Source: Streptomyces sp. NBC_00683
GTDB lineage: Bacteria > Actinomycetota > Actinomycetes > Streptomycetales > Streptomycetaceae
Length of the DNA: 64,000 bases
Assembly: GCF_036226745.1 (NCBI RefSeq)
Contig: NZ_CP109013.1
Location: 2,728,001-2,792,000 of the forward strand
Reading direction: 5' to 3'
In this document: piece after piece, positions 51,731 to 60,760 of the stretch
How the letters are laid out: each line of letters starts with the position of its first letter
Numbering within the stretch: the stretch's first letter is position 1
Program-made: the position numbers and the translations under genes
The notes under the pieces: generated by a model
Seen by the model: only the letters and a program-made list of their open reading frames with translations
The model's database searches: none
What the model was told of the DNA's origin: nothing

Positions 51731-52177
51731 GGCCGTCCACCTCGCGGGGTTCGGTTCGGGTACTGATTCCCCGAGACCCGAGACACAGTAGGGCGAGATG
51801 GGTGGAATGTGATGATTGACGCTTTTCGGAGATGATCAATGAATCACCCGCCGAAACTCATATTCATGCAAAGAAAGCCAGGCCAGTGACTCATCACACC
51901 TGTGATTCAGAAGCTTAATATGACTATTCAGCACGGTTTGCCCGGTTTGCTGTTTTGGCGACAGGGTCGCCCGTCTGCCATAGTCGAGGACACGACCTCC
52001 TCCGACCCGAGCCAGGTCCCGAGAGCGGCCGTGGACACACCCCCCATTCCACGGCCCCCACAGAAGCCCCCGAAGCGCCGCACCACGGCCGACCGGGGGC
52101 TTCTGCACATCCGGGCCTGCCGGACGCGTCATCGGCCGGCCCCGGAAGTCGCCCCGGAAGTCGCCTCGATAGTCGTC
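51731..52177. other. Regulatory intergenic region upstream of the deacetylase
   Basis: 447 bases, with an unusually AT-rich part (51781-51950). A candidate minus-strand promoter has TTGATC (51839-51834), 16 bases, AATCAT (51817-51812). TCACACCTGTGA (51894-51905) is an inverted repeat. The right half is GC-rich and ends the ATP-binding gene. Direct repeats CGGAAGTCGCC occur near 52143 and 52155. No supported ORF. Confidence 0.5.
52061..52105 (-). terminator. Terminator hairpin after the ATP-binding gene
   Basis: CAGAAGCCCCC, 23-base loop, GGGGGCTTCTG (11 bp perfect), 73 bases past the stop at 52178. No clear T-run follows. Confidence 0.55.
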
Positions 52178-52774
52178 TCAGCGGTCGGAGGTGCGCATCT
52201 CGAACCAGGTGGTCTTCCCGCGGGGCAGGAGATCCACGCCCCAGCGGTCGGAGAGCTTGTCGACGAGGAAGAGGCCCCGCCCGCTGACGTCCATCTCCCG
52301 GACGGGCATCAGGCACGGCAGTCCGCGCGAGGGGTCACGCACCTCGATCCGGATCCAGCCCCGCCGGCGCAGCATCCGCAGCCCGAAGACCCGCGCCCCG
52401 GTGTGCCGCACGGCGTTGCCGACAAGCTCGGAGACGAGCAGTACGGCATGTTCCGAGGTCTGCGGGGGCAGCGCCCACTGACGGAGCATCACGCACGAGG
52501 TGAGCCGGCGGGCGGTGGCCGCGGACTCGGGGCGCGAGGGCAGCCGGACTTCGTCCTCCGTCGGATTTCCGAACAACTCCAGCGCCTTGAACGCCTGTTC
52601 GTCATCGACGGCCGGCATCCAGCGTGCCGCGGTTGCGCTGCTGCGCGGTCGCGGCTGTTCCACACCCTCCAGGCCCGCCATGCCCACCATCATGGCCGCA
52701 CGGAACGCCCTCTGTGACCGTTCCTGCGGAATCCCCCCACCGGAATCCACCATTCCGAGAGGGTGATCTGACAT
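52178..52774 (-). CDS. HATPase_c anti-sigma-factor-like ATP-binding protein
   Basis: 198 residues from ATG 52774; the true start may be further in, since no ribosome site is clear. The last ~135 residues are an RsbW-type GHKL domain: ESAATARRLTSC, SEHAVLLVSELVGNAVRHTGARV (N box), RIEVRDPSRGLPCLM (G1) and SGRGLFLVDKLSDRWGVD (G2). Streptomyces encode dozens of such proteins that bind sigma factors or anti-sigma antagonists. No partner gene is adjacent. The N-terminal ~65 residues look disordered. Confidence 0.85.
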   Translation of the reverse strand: MSDHPLGMVDSGGGIPQERSQRAFRAAMMVGMAGLEGVEQPRPRSSATAARWMPAVDDEQAFKALELFGNPTEDEVRLPSRPESAATARRLTSCVMLRQWALPPQTSEHAVLLVSELVGNAVRHTGARVFGLRMLRRRGWIRIEVRDPSRGLPCLMPVREMDVSGRGLFLVDKLSDRWGVDLLPRGKTTWFEMRTSDR

Positions 52775-52944
52775 ATGCCAGGGGCAGAATGTCACCCCTG
52801 GCAGCCAGGGTGAACTGCGCCGACGCACTTCCGTCGGGTAATTGCACGGAGGGGACGCGCACCGGACCTTAAGGTTCTCTTAAGGTCCAGCTAATCCGCC
52901 CGCACGGATGAACACACGTCCCTCTGTACCCAACTGGCGTCCGA

Positions 52945-53712
52945 TCAGAGGAACTTGGCCTTGCCGGGGCCCTCCTCCACAAAGCTGCGCATACCGCGCT
53001 CCCGGTCCTCGGTGGCGAACAGACCGGCGAACCAGTTCCGCTCGATCGTGAGCCCGGTGTCGATGTCCGTCTCCAGACCCGCGTCCACGGACTCCTTCGC
53101 GGCGCGCAGTGCCAGCGCGGGCCCCTGCGCCAGCCGGGCCGCCCAGGCGTGCGCCTGCTCGTACACCTCGGCCGCGGGCACCACACGGTCCACCAGACCG
53201 ATCCTCAGGGCCTCCTCCGCCTTCACATGACGGCCCGTGAAGATCAGGTCCTTGGCCCTGGACGGACCGACCAGCCGGGCGAGCCGCTGGGTGCCGCCGG
53301 CGCCCGGGATCAGCCCGAGCAGGATCTCGGGCTGGCCGAGCTTGGCGTTGTCCGCGGCGATCCTGAAGTCGGCGCAGAGCGCCAGCTCGCAGCCGCCGCC
53401 CAGCGCGTAGCCGGTGACGGCCGCGACGACGGGCTTGGGGATCCGCGCCACGGCGGTGAACGAGTCCTGCAGGGCCTTGGAGCGCACGATCATCGCCGTG
53501 TGGTCCATCGCCTGCATCTCCTTGATGTCCGCGCCCGCCGCGAACACCTTCTCGCCGCCGTAGAGGACCACGGCACGCACGTCGTCGCGCCGGGTCGCCT
53601 CCTCGGCGAGCTCGCGCAGCCGGTCCTGGGTGGCGACGTCCAGAGCGTTCATCGGCGGGCGGTCCAGCCGGATCGTGCCGACGTTGTCGCTTACTTCGAG
53701 GGTTACGGTCAT
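52945..53712 (-). CDS. Enoyl-CoA hydratase/isomerase (crotonase family)
   Basis: 255 residues from ATG 53712. Oxyanion-hole segments FAAGADIKEMQ and ALGGGCELALCADFRIA; PEILLGLIPGAGGTQRLARLVG with the first catalytic Glu. The second catalytic position reads RAKDLIFTG, Asp in place of the Glu of mitochondrial hydratase, which is common in bacterial members. Likely hydrates 2-enoyl-CoA in beta-oxidation; chain-length preference unknown. A strong terminator separates it from the transpeptidase gene, whose stop lies on its upstream side. Confidence 0.9.
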   Translation of the reverse strand: MTVTLEVSDNVGTIRLDRPPMNALDVATQDRLRELAEEATRRDDVRAVVLYGGEKVFAAGADIKEMQAMDHTAMIVRSKALQDSFTAVARIPKPVVAAVTGYALGGGCELALCADFRIAADNAKLGQPEILLGLIPGAGGTQRLARLVGPSRAKDLIFTGRHVKAEEALRIGLVDRVVPAAEVYEQAHAWAARLAQGPALALRAAKESVDAGLETDIDTGLTIERNWFAGLFATEDRERGMRSFVEEGPGKAKFL

Positions 53713-53740
53713 GGAAGGCAGGTTAACCACGACTAACGCC

Positions 53741-53779
53741 GACGGGCCCGGTGCTGTTGGTCACAGCACCGGGCCCGTC
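53741..53779 (-). terminator. Terminator of L,D-transpeptidase 1
   Basis: GACGGGCCCGGTGCTG, 7-base loop, exact complement (16 bp), 25 bases past the stop at 53805. Confidence 0.8.
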
Positions 53780-53804
53780 CCATGCACAGGGGCGGCGGAA
53801 GGAC

Positions 53805-55058
53805 CTACGCGGTCCACTCCGACCAGTCCATGTTCCAGCCGTTGAGGCCGTTGTCCGGCTGGATCACCTTGTCCTTGGAGTTCTTCACGACCACCACGTC
53901 ACCGATCAGCGAGTTGTCGAAGAACCAGGCGGCCGGGGTCTTGCCGTCCCAGGCGCCGCGTACGTCACGCAGACCGACACAGCCGTGGCTGGTGTTCGTC
54001 GAGCCGAAGATGCTCGACGCGCCCCAGTAGTTGCCGTGGATGAAGGTCCCCGAGGTGGACAGCCGCATCGCGTGGGGCACGTCCTTGATGTCGTACTCGC
54101 CGCCGAAGCCGACGGTGTCACCGTTCATCCGGGTCACCTTGAGCTTCTCGCTGATGACCATCTCCCCGTTGTACGTGGTCGTCGACGGGGCGCCCGCGGA
54201 GATCGGGATGTCCTTGATCTGCTTGCCGTCGCGGACCACCTTCATCCGGTGGGAGCTCGCGTCGACGGTGGAGACCTGGCTGCGGCCGATGGTGAACTTC
54301 ACGGTCTTGGCCTGCTTGCCGTAGACCCCCGGGCGTCCCTCGACGCCGTCGAGGTCGAGGCGCAGCGTCACCTTGGTGCCCGCGGCCCAGTACTCCTCCG
54401 GGCGGAAGTCGAGGCGGTCGTTGCCGAACCAGTGGGGCTCGATCGGCACGGCGGGCTCCGCCGTCACCTTGATCGCCCTCTCCACGGCGTCCGGGTCGGT
54501 GATGCCCCGGGTGAAGTGGATCGAGACCGGCATGCCGACACCGACGGTCGAACCGTCCTCGGGCGTGTACTGCCCGATGAAGGTGTTCTGCGGGACGAGC
54601 GTCGTGAAGGTGGTGTCCTTCGCCGACTGACGGCCCTTCGTGTCCTTGGCGACCGCGTGCACCGTGTACTTGGTCGCCGCGGCCAGATGCCGGTCGGGCA
54701 CCCAGCTGAGGCCGTCGGCGGATATCTTGCCCTCGACCGCGTTGCCCTTGGGGTCGGCGACCTTGACCGTGCTCAACTTGCCCTGGGCGGCCGAGACCTT
54801 CAGTGCCCCGCTCGTCGCCACGTCATCGGCGCCGTCCTTGGGTGCGATGGTCACCACCGCCTGCGAGGCGCTGGTGTCGTCGACCTTCGCGCCCGCTCCC
54901 TTGCCGTCCTTCGCCCCGTCGGCGTTGCCGCCCCCGCCGCACGCCGTCACCAGCAACAGCAGCGCACCCAGTACCAGTGCGAGAAGTCCGGGGGTCCCAC
55001 GCCCACGCCGTCCTCTGCTCGCCCCGGCCGATGCCCCCGATATCGGCTGCCCGTTCAA
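53805..55058 (-). CDS. L,D-transpeptidase lipoprotein 1
   Basis: 417 residues from TTG 55058 with GAGGGGAG nine bases upstream. Lipobox LLLVTAC; glycine-rich linker; two Ig-like domains (VTIAPKDGADDVATSGALKVSAAQGKLSTVKV and TFIGQYTPEDGSTVGVGMPVSIHF); YkuD domain with HGNYWG and catalytic Cys in SHGCVGLRD. It forms 3-3 cross-links in peptidoglycan. C-terminal PDNGLNGWNMDWSEW is the conserved tail. Paralogue of the gene upstream at 55263. Confidence 0.93.
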   Translation of the reverse strand: MNGQPISGASAGASRGRRGRGTPGLLALVLGALLLLVTACGGGGNADGAKDGKGAGAKVDDTSASQAVVTIAPKDGADDVATSGALKVSAAQGKLSTVKVADPKGNAVEGKISADGLSWVPDRHLAAATKYTVHAVAKDTKGRQSAKDTTFTTLVPQNTFIGQYTPEDGSTVGVGMPVSIHFTRGITDPDAVERAIKVTAEPAVPIEPHWFGNDRLDFRPEEYWAAGTKVTLRLDLDGVEGRPGVYGKQAKTVKFTIGRSQVSTVDASSHRMKVVRDGKQIKDIPISAGAPSTTTYNGEMVISEKLKVTRMNGDTVGFGGEYDIKDVPHAMRLSTSGTFIHGNYWGASSIFGSTNTSHGCVGLRDVRGAWDGKTPAAWFFDNSLIGDVVVVKNSKDKVIQPDNGLNGWNMDWSEWTA

Positions 55059-55215
55059 TGTGGTCGTCTCCCCTCGCACGGCCTGGCCCCGCCATGGCCC
55101 GCACCCCCGCGCGCTGTACATGCACGCTCGGCGCAAGATAATCACACCGGGCGCTGGGAGAACTCCCCCGGGATGTCACCGTTCCGTCCCAAGTCGCAGG
55201 GCTCCGCCCCCCGGT

Positions 55216-55242
55216 GGTCCCGGAGACCGTGTCTCCGGGACC
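55216..55242 (-). terminator. Terminator of L,D-transpeptidase 2
   Basis: GGTCCCGGAGAC, CGT loop, exact complement (12 bp), 20 bases past the stop at 55263. Separates the two transpeptidase transcripts. Confidence 0.7.
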
Positions 55243-55262
55243 TGCGCAGGTCGGACCGGGGA

Positions 55263-56483
55263 TCAGCGCAGTGCCGAACCGGCCTTCCACCGGTCCCATC
55301 CGAGGTTCCACCCGCCGAGCCCGTTGTCCGGCTCGACCGTCGTGTCGGTGGAGTTGATCACCTCGACCACATCGCCCACGAGCGTCCGCTCGAAGAACCA
55401 TCCGGCCGGGGTGTCCGAGCTGCCGCCCTTCACATCACGCAGGCCGATACAGCCGTGACTGGTGTTGTCGGAGCCGAAAATGTCGGGAGACTCCCAGTAG
55501 TTGCCGTGCAGGAAGGTCCCCGACTTGGTCAGCCGGATGGCGTGCGGCACGTCCTTGATGTCGTACTCGCCGCCGAAGCCGACGGTGCGGCTGTCCATCC
55601 GGGTCACCTCGTGCAGCTCGGAGACCACCATCTTCCCGTTGTACGTGGTCGTCTTCTTCGCACCCGCGGTGATGGGCACCGTACTGACGAGCTCGCCGTC
55701 GCTGCGTACCTCCATCGTGTGGGCCCGGGCGTCGACCACGGACGTCTGCGACCGGCCGACCCGGAAGGTGACCTTCTTCTTCTGGCTGCCGTACACCCCG
55801 GGCGCACCCTCGACATCGCGCAGCCCCACGTCGACGGTGACCTCGGTGCCGGGTTTCCAGTACGTGGCCGGGCGGAAGTCGAGGCGCTCCTTCCCGAACC
55901 AGTGACCGACCACCTCGGTCTCGGGCTCCGCGGTGATCCTGATGGCCCTCTCCACCGCAGCACGGTGCTTGACCGGCCGGTTGAAGTCGAAGGAGACGAT
56001 CATTCCGGTACCCACCGTGGACCGGTTCTCCGGCTTGAAGTAGCCGATGAAGCGGTCCTTGGGTACGAGGGTCGTGAAGGTGGTGCTGCGGGCCGAGCGG
56101 TGGCCGTCCCCGTCGACGGCGACCGCCTCGACGCTGTACTTCCCCGCCAGCCCGAGCCGGTACCCGCCGTCCCGGGGCGCCCACGACCGGCCGTCCTTGG
56201 CGATCCGGCCCTGCACCTCCTCCCGTTCCGCGTCCTCCGTCCGTGTCACCTTGACCGATTCGAGCCGTCCGTCGGGGACGGTGACCTCGATCCGGCTCCT
56301 GGCTCCGACGTTCTCGGCGCCGTCCTTGGGGACGATCCGGATGACGTCGTCGGGGGATCGGTTGTCCCCGAAGAACGACGTGCCCCCGGTGCAACCGGTC
56401 AGTACGGCCAGCACGGTGAACAGTCCTGCCCATGTCAGCACGGCGGCCGAACCCGCCCGTGCTCTCTTCGCTACGTGGTTCAC
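55263..56483 (-). CDS. L,D-transpeptidase lipoprotein 2
   Basis: 406 residues from GTG 56483 (GGGGGAC upstream). Lipobox LAVLTGC. Same plan as its neighbour: two Ig-like domains (IRIVPKDGAENVGARSRIEVTVPDGRLESVKV; RFIGYFKPENRSTVGTGMIVSFDF) and a YkuD domain with HGNYWE and SHGCIGLRD, and tail PDNGLGGWNLGWDRW. A long open frame to 56898 continues upstream without a start site. Shares a 155-base divergent gap with glgX. Confidence 0.93.
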   Translation of the reverse strand: MNHVAKRARAGSAAVLTWAGLFTVLAVLTGCTGGTSFFGDNRSPDDVIRIVPKDGAENVGARSRIEVTVPDGRLESVKVTRTEDAEREEVQGRIAKDGRSWAPRDGGYRLGLAGKYSVEAVAVDGDGHRSARSTTFTTLVPKDRFIGYFKPENRSTVGTGMIVSFDFNRPVKHRAAVERAIRITAEPETEVVGHWFGKERLDFRPATYWKPGTEVTVDVGLRDVEGAPGVYGSQKKKVTFRVGRSQTSVVDARAHTMEVRSDGELVSTVPITAGAKKTTTYNGKMVVSELHEVTRMDSRTVGFGGEYDIKDVPHAIRLTKSGTFLHGNYWESPDIFGSDNTSHGCIGLRDVKGGSSDTPAGWFFERTLVGDVVEVINSTDTTVEPDNGLGGWNLGWDRWKAGSALR

Positions 56484-56638
56484 GTCCCCCCAACGACAAG
56501 GGGAGGGCGGGGGAAACGTGAGTGCGGGCCCCGCCGTGGGCAGAACAGAGGGGGAGGACCACACCGGGAGGGCCGCGGCCGGGACGCCGTGCGCCCTGTC
56601 TGCGGTGCCGCCCCCGACGAGCCGCGGGAGGCCGAGAG

Positions 56639-58873
56639 GTGTCGAGTACAGCCGAGCAGGAGGAAGCGTCACCGACGATCGGGAGGGTGGTAGAGCGCGG
56701 ACCGGCTGTACCGAAGGAGCCGGCCGGACCACCCGTATGGCCGGGTGCCCCGATGCCGCTCGGAGCCCGGTTCCGGGTCGGTCCGGACGGTGTCGCGGGC
56801 ACCAACTTCGCCCTCTGGGCCGGCGGGGCGGAGGCCGTCGAGCTCTGTCTCTTCGATGCGCAGGGCCGCGAGACACGGCTGCCCCTGACCGAACTCACCC
56901 ATGAGATCTGGCACGGTTTCGTCCCCGGCGTACGGGCCGGACAGCGCTACGGCTACCGGGTGCACGGCCGCTGGGACCCCTGGACCGGCGCCCGCTGGAA
57001 CGCGGCGAAACTGCTCCTCGACCCGTACGCCCGTGCGGTGGACGGTTCGTTCACCCTGCCGCCCGAGGTGTACGGCCATGTGAGGGACTGGCCGCAGCAG
57101 CATGTCGCCGACACCGTGCGCGACGACCGGGACTCGGCGCCGTACGTACCCAAGGGCGTCGTCGTGCACGACGACGACGACTGGGTGGAGGACCGCAGGC
57201 CCAAAACCCCCTGGGCGGACTCGGTCATCTACGAACTCCACGTGCGCGGCTTCACCAAGCTCCACCCGGACATCCCGCCGGAACTGCGGGGCACCTACGC
57301 CGGACTCGCCCACCCCGCCGCCGTCGGCCACCTCCAGCGGCTCGGCGTGACGGCCGTGGAGCTTCTCCCCGTCCATCAGTTCGCCCACGAGGACCATCTG
57401 CTGCGGCGCGGGCTGCACAACTACTGGGGCTACAACTCGATCGGCTACTTCGCCCCGCACGCCGGCTACGCGGCGAGCGGCACGACGGGCGGGCAGGTCG
57501 GCGAGTTCAAGAAGATGGTGCGCGCCCTGCACGACGCCGGGATCGAGGTGATCCTCGACGTGGTCTACAACCACACCGCGGAGGCGGGCGAGCTCGGCCC
57601 GATGCTGTCCCTGCGCGGCATCGACAACCGCGGCTACTACCGCCTCCAGCCGGACGCCCGCCGCTACGCGGACTACACAGGCTGCGGCAACACCCTGCAC
57701 GTGGTGCAGCCGCACGTGCTCCGCCTGATCACGGACTCGCTGCGCTACTGGGTGACGGAGATGGGCGTCGACGGCTTCCGCTTCGACCTGGCGGCGGCCC
57801 TGGCCCGCTCCATGCACGACGTCGACATGCTCTCCCCCTTCCTCGCGGTGATCGCGCAGGACCCGGTGCTGCGCCGGGTCAAGCTGATCGCCGAACCGTG
57901 GGACGTCGGCAACGGCGGTTACCAGGTCGGCGCCTTCCCCCCGCTGTGGACCGAGTGGAACGACCGCTACCGCGACGCCGTACGGGACTTCTGGCGCGGG
58001 GCGCTGCCCGACGTACGGGACATCGGCTACCGGCTCACGGGGTCGAGCGATCTGTACGCCTGGGGCGGCAGACGCCCGTACGCCTCCGTCAACTTCGTCA
58101 CCGCCCACGACGGTTTCACCCTGCGCGACCTCGTCACCTACGAGCACAAGCACAACGAGGCCAACGGCGAGGGCAACCGCGACGGCACGAACGACAACCG
58201 CGCCTGGAACTGCGGCACGGAGGGCGAGAGCGACGACCCCGGCATCAACGCCCTGCGCCGCCGCCAGCTGCGCAACCTGCTCACCACGCTGCTCCTGTCG
58301 ACCGGAGTGCCGATGCTGGTGGCGGGGGACGAGATGGGCCGCACGCAGGGCGGCAACAACAACGCGTACTGCCAGGACAACGAGATCGGCTGGCTGGACT
58401 GGTCGCTCCTCGACCGGCCGGAGTGGCGGGAGCTGACCGAGCTGACCACCCGGGTCCTCGCCCTGCGCCACGCCCATCCGGTACTGCGCCGCCGCGCCTT
58501 CTTCGCCGGGACCCCCCAGGCCCCGGACGGGCTGCGGGACCTGGCGTGGTTCACCCCGCAGGGCGCGGAGATGACGGAGGCGGACTGGTACGCACCGGCC
58601 GCGACGCTCGGCCTCTACCTCTCCGGGCGCGACATCCCGGGCCGGGACGCCCGGGGCGAGCAGATCACCGACGACAGTTTCCTGGCGGTCCTGCACGCCG
58701 CGCACACCCCGTGCGACTTCCATCTGCCGGGAGCGCCCTGGGCCCGGTCGTACGAACTGCTCCTGGACACCTCCCGGGAGGACCAGTCCACGGCCCCGGG
58801 AACGGTCCACCGGGGCGGTACGGCACTGACGGTGCCGGGGAGGTCGGTGCTGCTGCTGCGGGTGACGGGATGA
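56639..58873 (+). CDS. glgX: Glycogen debranching enzyme GlgX
   Basis: 744 residues from GTG 56639, seven bases after GGGAGG. Isoamylase-type GH13: N-terminal CBM48-like domain (GVAGTNFALWAGGAEAVELCLFD), the barrel with VYNHTAE, nucleophile Asp383 in GVDGFRFDLA, acid/base Glu419 in IAEPWD and Asp491 in TAHDGF. Cleaves alpha-1,6 branches of glycogen or trimmed limit dextrin. The N-terminal ~40 residues are a disordered extension. Confidence 0.95.
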   Translation: MSSTAEQEEASPTIGRVVERGPAVPKEPAGPPVWPGAPMPLGARFRVGPDGVAGTNFALWAGGAEAVELCLFDAQGRETRLPLTELTHEIWHGFVPGVRAGQRYGYRVHGRWDPWTGARWNAAKLLLDPYARAVDGSFTLPPEVYGHVRDWPQQHVADTVRDDRDSAPYVPKGVVVHDDDDWVEDRRPKTPWADSVIYELHVRGFTKLHPDIPPELRGTYAGLAHPAAVGHLQRLGVTAVELLPVHQFAHEDHLLRRGLHNYWGYNSIGYFAPHAGYAASGTTGGQVGEFKKMVRALHDAGIEVILDVVYNHTAEAGELGPMLSLRGIDNRGYYRLQPDARRYADYTGCGNTLHVVQPHVLRLITDSLRYWVTEMGVDGFRFDLAAALARSMHDVDMLSPFLAVIAQDPVLRRVKLIAEPWDVGNGGYQVGAFPPLWTEWNDRYRDAVRDFWRGALPDVRDIGYRLTGSSDLYAWGGRRPYASVNFVTAHDGFTLRDLVTYEHKHNEANGEGNRDGTNDNRAWNCGTEGESDDPGINALRRRQLRNLLTTLLLSTGVPMLVAGDEMGRTQGGNNNAYCQDNEIGWLDWSLLDRPEWRELTELTTRVLALRHAHPVLRRRAFFAGTPQAPDGLRDLAWFTPQGAEMTEADWYAPAATLGLYLSGRDIPGRDARGEQITDDSFLAVLHAAHTPCDFHLPGAPWARSYELLLDTSREDQSTAPGTVHRGGTALTVPGRSVLLLRVTG

Positions 58874-58957
58874 GGGGCTGATACGGGCCCCGACCGGTGC
58901 GGACTGTCCGGAAAACCAGATGAGCGATGTCAGTGGCGAACCATAGGCTCGCTCCTG

Positions 58958-60760
58958 ATGCCCGAAAAACCTGCAGAGCCCACGGACCGGTCCGCCGTGC
59001 GCTCCCTCATGCGTCTGTGGCCCTATGTCCGGCCGGTGCGGATGCGCTGGCTCAGTGCTGCTCTGGTGGCGGTCCTGGCGTCGTGTCTCGGCCTGGTGAT
59101 CCCCCTCGTCCTGAAGTGGATGGTGGACGGTCCCGTCGCCGACCGGGACCCGGGCGGAGTATGGCTCGGCGCGCTCTACCTGCTGTTGCTGGGAATCGCC
59201 GAGGCAGGGCTGTTCGGGCTCCGGCGGTGGCTCGTGGCACGGCCGCTGGCGGGGGTCGAGGCGTCGATGCGCGCCGATCTCTACCGGCATCTGCAACGGC
59301 TTCCGGTGGCCTTCCACGACCGCTGGCCCTCGGGGCAGCTGCTCTCGCGCGGGACCACGGATCTGATGCTGATGCGGATGTTCCTGGCGTTCCCGCTGAC
59401 GTTCCTGCTGGTCAACACCACCACGATCCTGGCCGGTTTCGTCATCCTGTTCGCCCAGGACTGGTCGCTCGGTCTGGTGCTCCTGGCGCCCGCGCTGCCG
59501 CTCATGGTCCTGTGCTCGCTCTTCGAGACGAAGTACGCGCTGGTCGCGCGCTCGGCGCAGGACCAGGTCGGTGATCTGACGACGGTCGTCGAGGAGAGCG
59601 TGCTGGGCATCCGGATCGTCAAGGGCTTCGGCCGGAACCGCAGCCAGGCGCAGGCCTTCCGCGCGCTGGCGCAGCGGCTGCGCGGTACGGAGCTGGGCAA
59701 GGCGCGGCTGCTCGCGGGGATCTGGGCGCTCATCACCGCCATCCCCGAGCTGGCGATCGGTGCCGCACTGGTGCTCGGCACGATCCAGGTGGCGGACGGC
59801 GAGCTGTCCGCCGGGACGCTGGTCGCGTTCCTGTCGACGGCGCTCGCACTGCGCTGGCCGGTCGAGTCGATCGGGTTCCTGCTGGCGATGAGCCAGGAGT
59901 CGGCCACGGCCGCCGACCGCTACTTCGAGGTCATGGACGTGGCCGAGGAAGTGGACGAGGACACCCCGGACGCGGCGGCCGGGCGGGGCGCGGGCATCGT
60001 CTTCGACGGGGTCGAGTTCCGCTACCCGGATGCCGAGCCCGGTTCCGTACCCGTACTGGCCCGGATCGACCTGAGGGTCCGGCCCGGCGAGACGATGGCC
60101 CTGGTGGGGGCGACCGGGTCGGGGAAGACGACGCTCACCGCGCTCGTCCCGCGGCTGCACGAGGTCTCCGGCGGGCGGATCCTGCTGGACGGCGAGGACA
60201 TCGCCGCCATGGAACGGACCAGGCTGCGTGAGCTCGTGTCGGTGGCGTTCGAGGAGCCGACGCTCTTCTCGGCGACCGTCGGGGAGAACGTTCTGATGGG
60301 CGCGGACGGTGCGGGTGAGAAGGAGCTGCGCCGGGCGCTCTCGGTGGCGCAGGCCGACTTCGTGTACGACCTGCCGCAGGGTGTCGACACCCAGGTCGGG
60401 GAGCAGGGCCTGAGTCTCTCCGGCGGCCAGCGCCAGCGCCTCGCGCTGGCCCGCGCGGTGGTCGGCGAGCCGCGGTTCCTGGTGCTCGACGATCCGCTCT
60501 CCGCGCTGGACGTGCACACGGAGGCGCTGGTGGAGGCGGCGCTGCGGCGCGTGCTCGACGAGACGACGGCCGTGGTGGTCGCGCACCGGCCGTCCACGGT
60601 GATGCTGGCCGACCGGGTGGCTCTGCTGTCCGACGGCCGGATCAGCGCCGTCGGAACCCATCAGGAACTTCTGCGCACCAGTGCCGAATACGCCTGGCTG
60701 ATGTCCGGGGCCGAGGACGACGCCCGTGTGCTCACTGCCGAGGAGGGCAGCTCGCGATGA
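58958..60760 (+). CDS. ABC exporter subunit A, fused TMD-NBD, degenerate ATP site
   Basis: 600 residues. Six-helix membrane domain (1-~330) and NBD: Walker A GATGSGKT (384-391), Q-loop position Glu432 instead of Gln, signature LSGGQ (487-491) normal, Walker B FLVLDD with Asp512 where the catalytic Glu normally stands, H-loop His543. No Shine-Dalgarno; a -10-like TAGGCT lies eight bases before ATG, suggesting a leaderless transcript. Stop overlaps subunit B start by ATGA, indicating obligate pairing. Confidence 0.93.
   Translation: MPEKPAEPTDRSAVRSLMRLWPYVRPVRMRWLSAALVAVLASCLGLVIPLVLKWMVDGPVADRDPGGVWLGALYLLLLGIAEAGLFGLRRWLVARPLAGVEASMRADLYRHLQRLPVAFHDRWPSGQLLSRGTTDLMLMRMFLAFPLTFLLVNTTTILAGFVILFAQDWSLGLVLLAPALPLMVLCSLFETKYALVARSAQDQVGDLTTVVEESVLGIRIVKGFGRNRSQAQAFRALAQRLRGTELGKARLLAGIWALITAIPELAIGAALVLGTIQVADGELSAGTLVAFLSTALALRWPVESIGFLLAMSQESATAADRYFEVMDVAEEVDEDTPDAAAGRGAGIVFDGVEFRYPDAEPGSVPVLARIDLRVRPGETMALVGATGSGKTTLTALVPRLHEVSGGRILLDGEDIAAMERTRLRELVSVAFEEPTLFSATVGENVLMGADGAGEKELRRALSVAQADFVYDLPQGVDTQVGEQGLSLSGGQRQRLALARAVVGEPRFLVLDDPLSALDVHTEALVEAALRRVLDETTAVVVAHRPSTVMLADRVALLSDGRISAVGTHQELLRTSAEYAWLMSGAEDDARVLTAEEGSSR

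Noticed and set aside
50928..51839. N-terminal extension of the YVTN lipoprotein
   Set aside because: Would be deacetylase DNA read in another frame; the lipoprotein signal at 50939 marks the real start.
51836..52132. 98-residue minus-strand ORF in the intergenic region
   Set aside because: Runs through the AT-rich promoter area and the terminator, no ribosome site, no recognisable pattern.
52140..52166. CGGAAGTCGCC direct repeats as a CRISPR-like array
   Set aside because: Only two short units with no spacer structure.
53751..56693. 980-residue plus-strand open frame
   Set aside because: Antisense to both L,D-transpeptidases; the apparent internal repeat reflects the duplication of those genes.
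56669..60661. 1330-residue minus-strand open frame
   Set aside because: Antisense to glgX and ABC subunit A, with no domain or start site.
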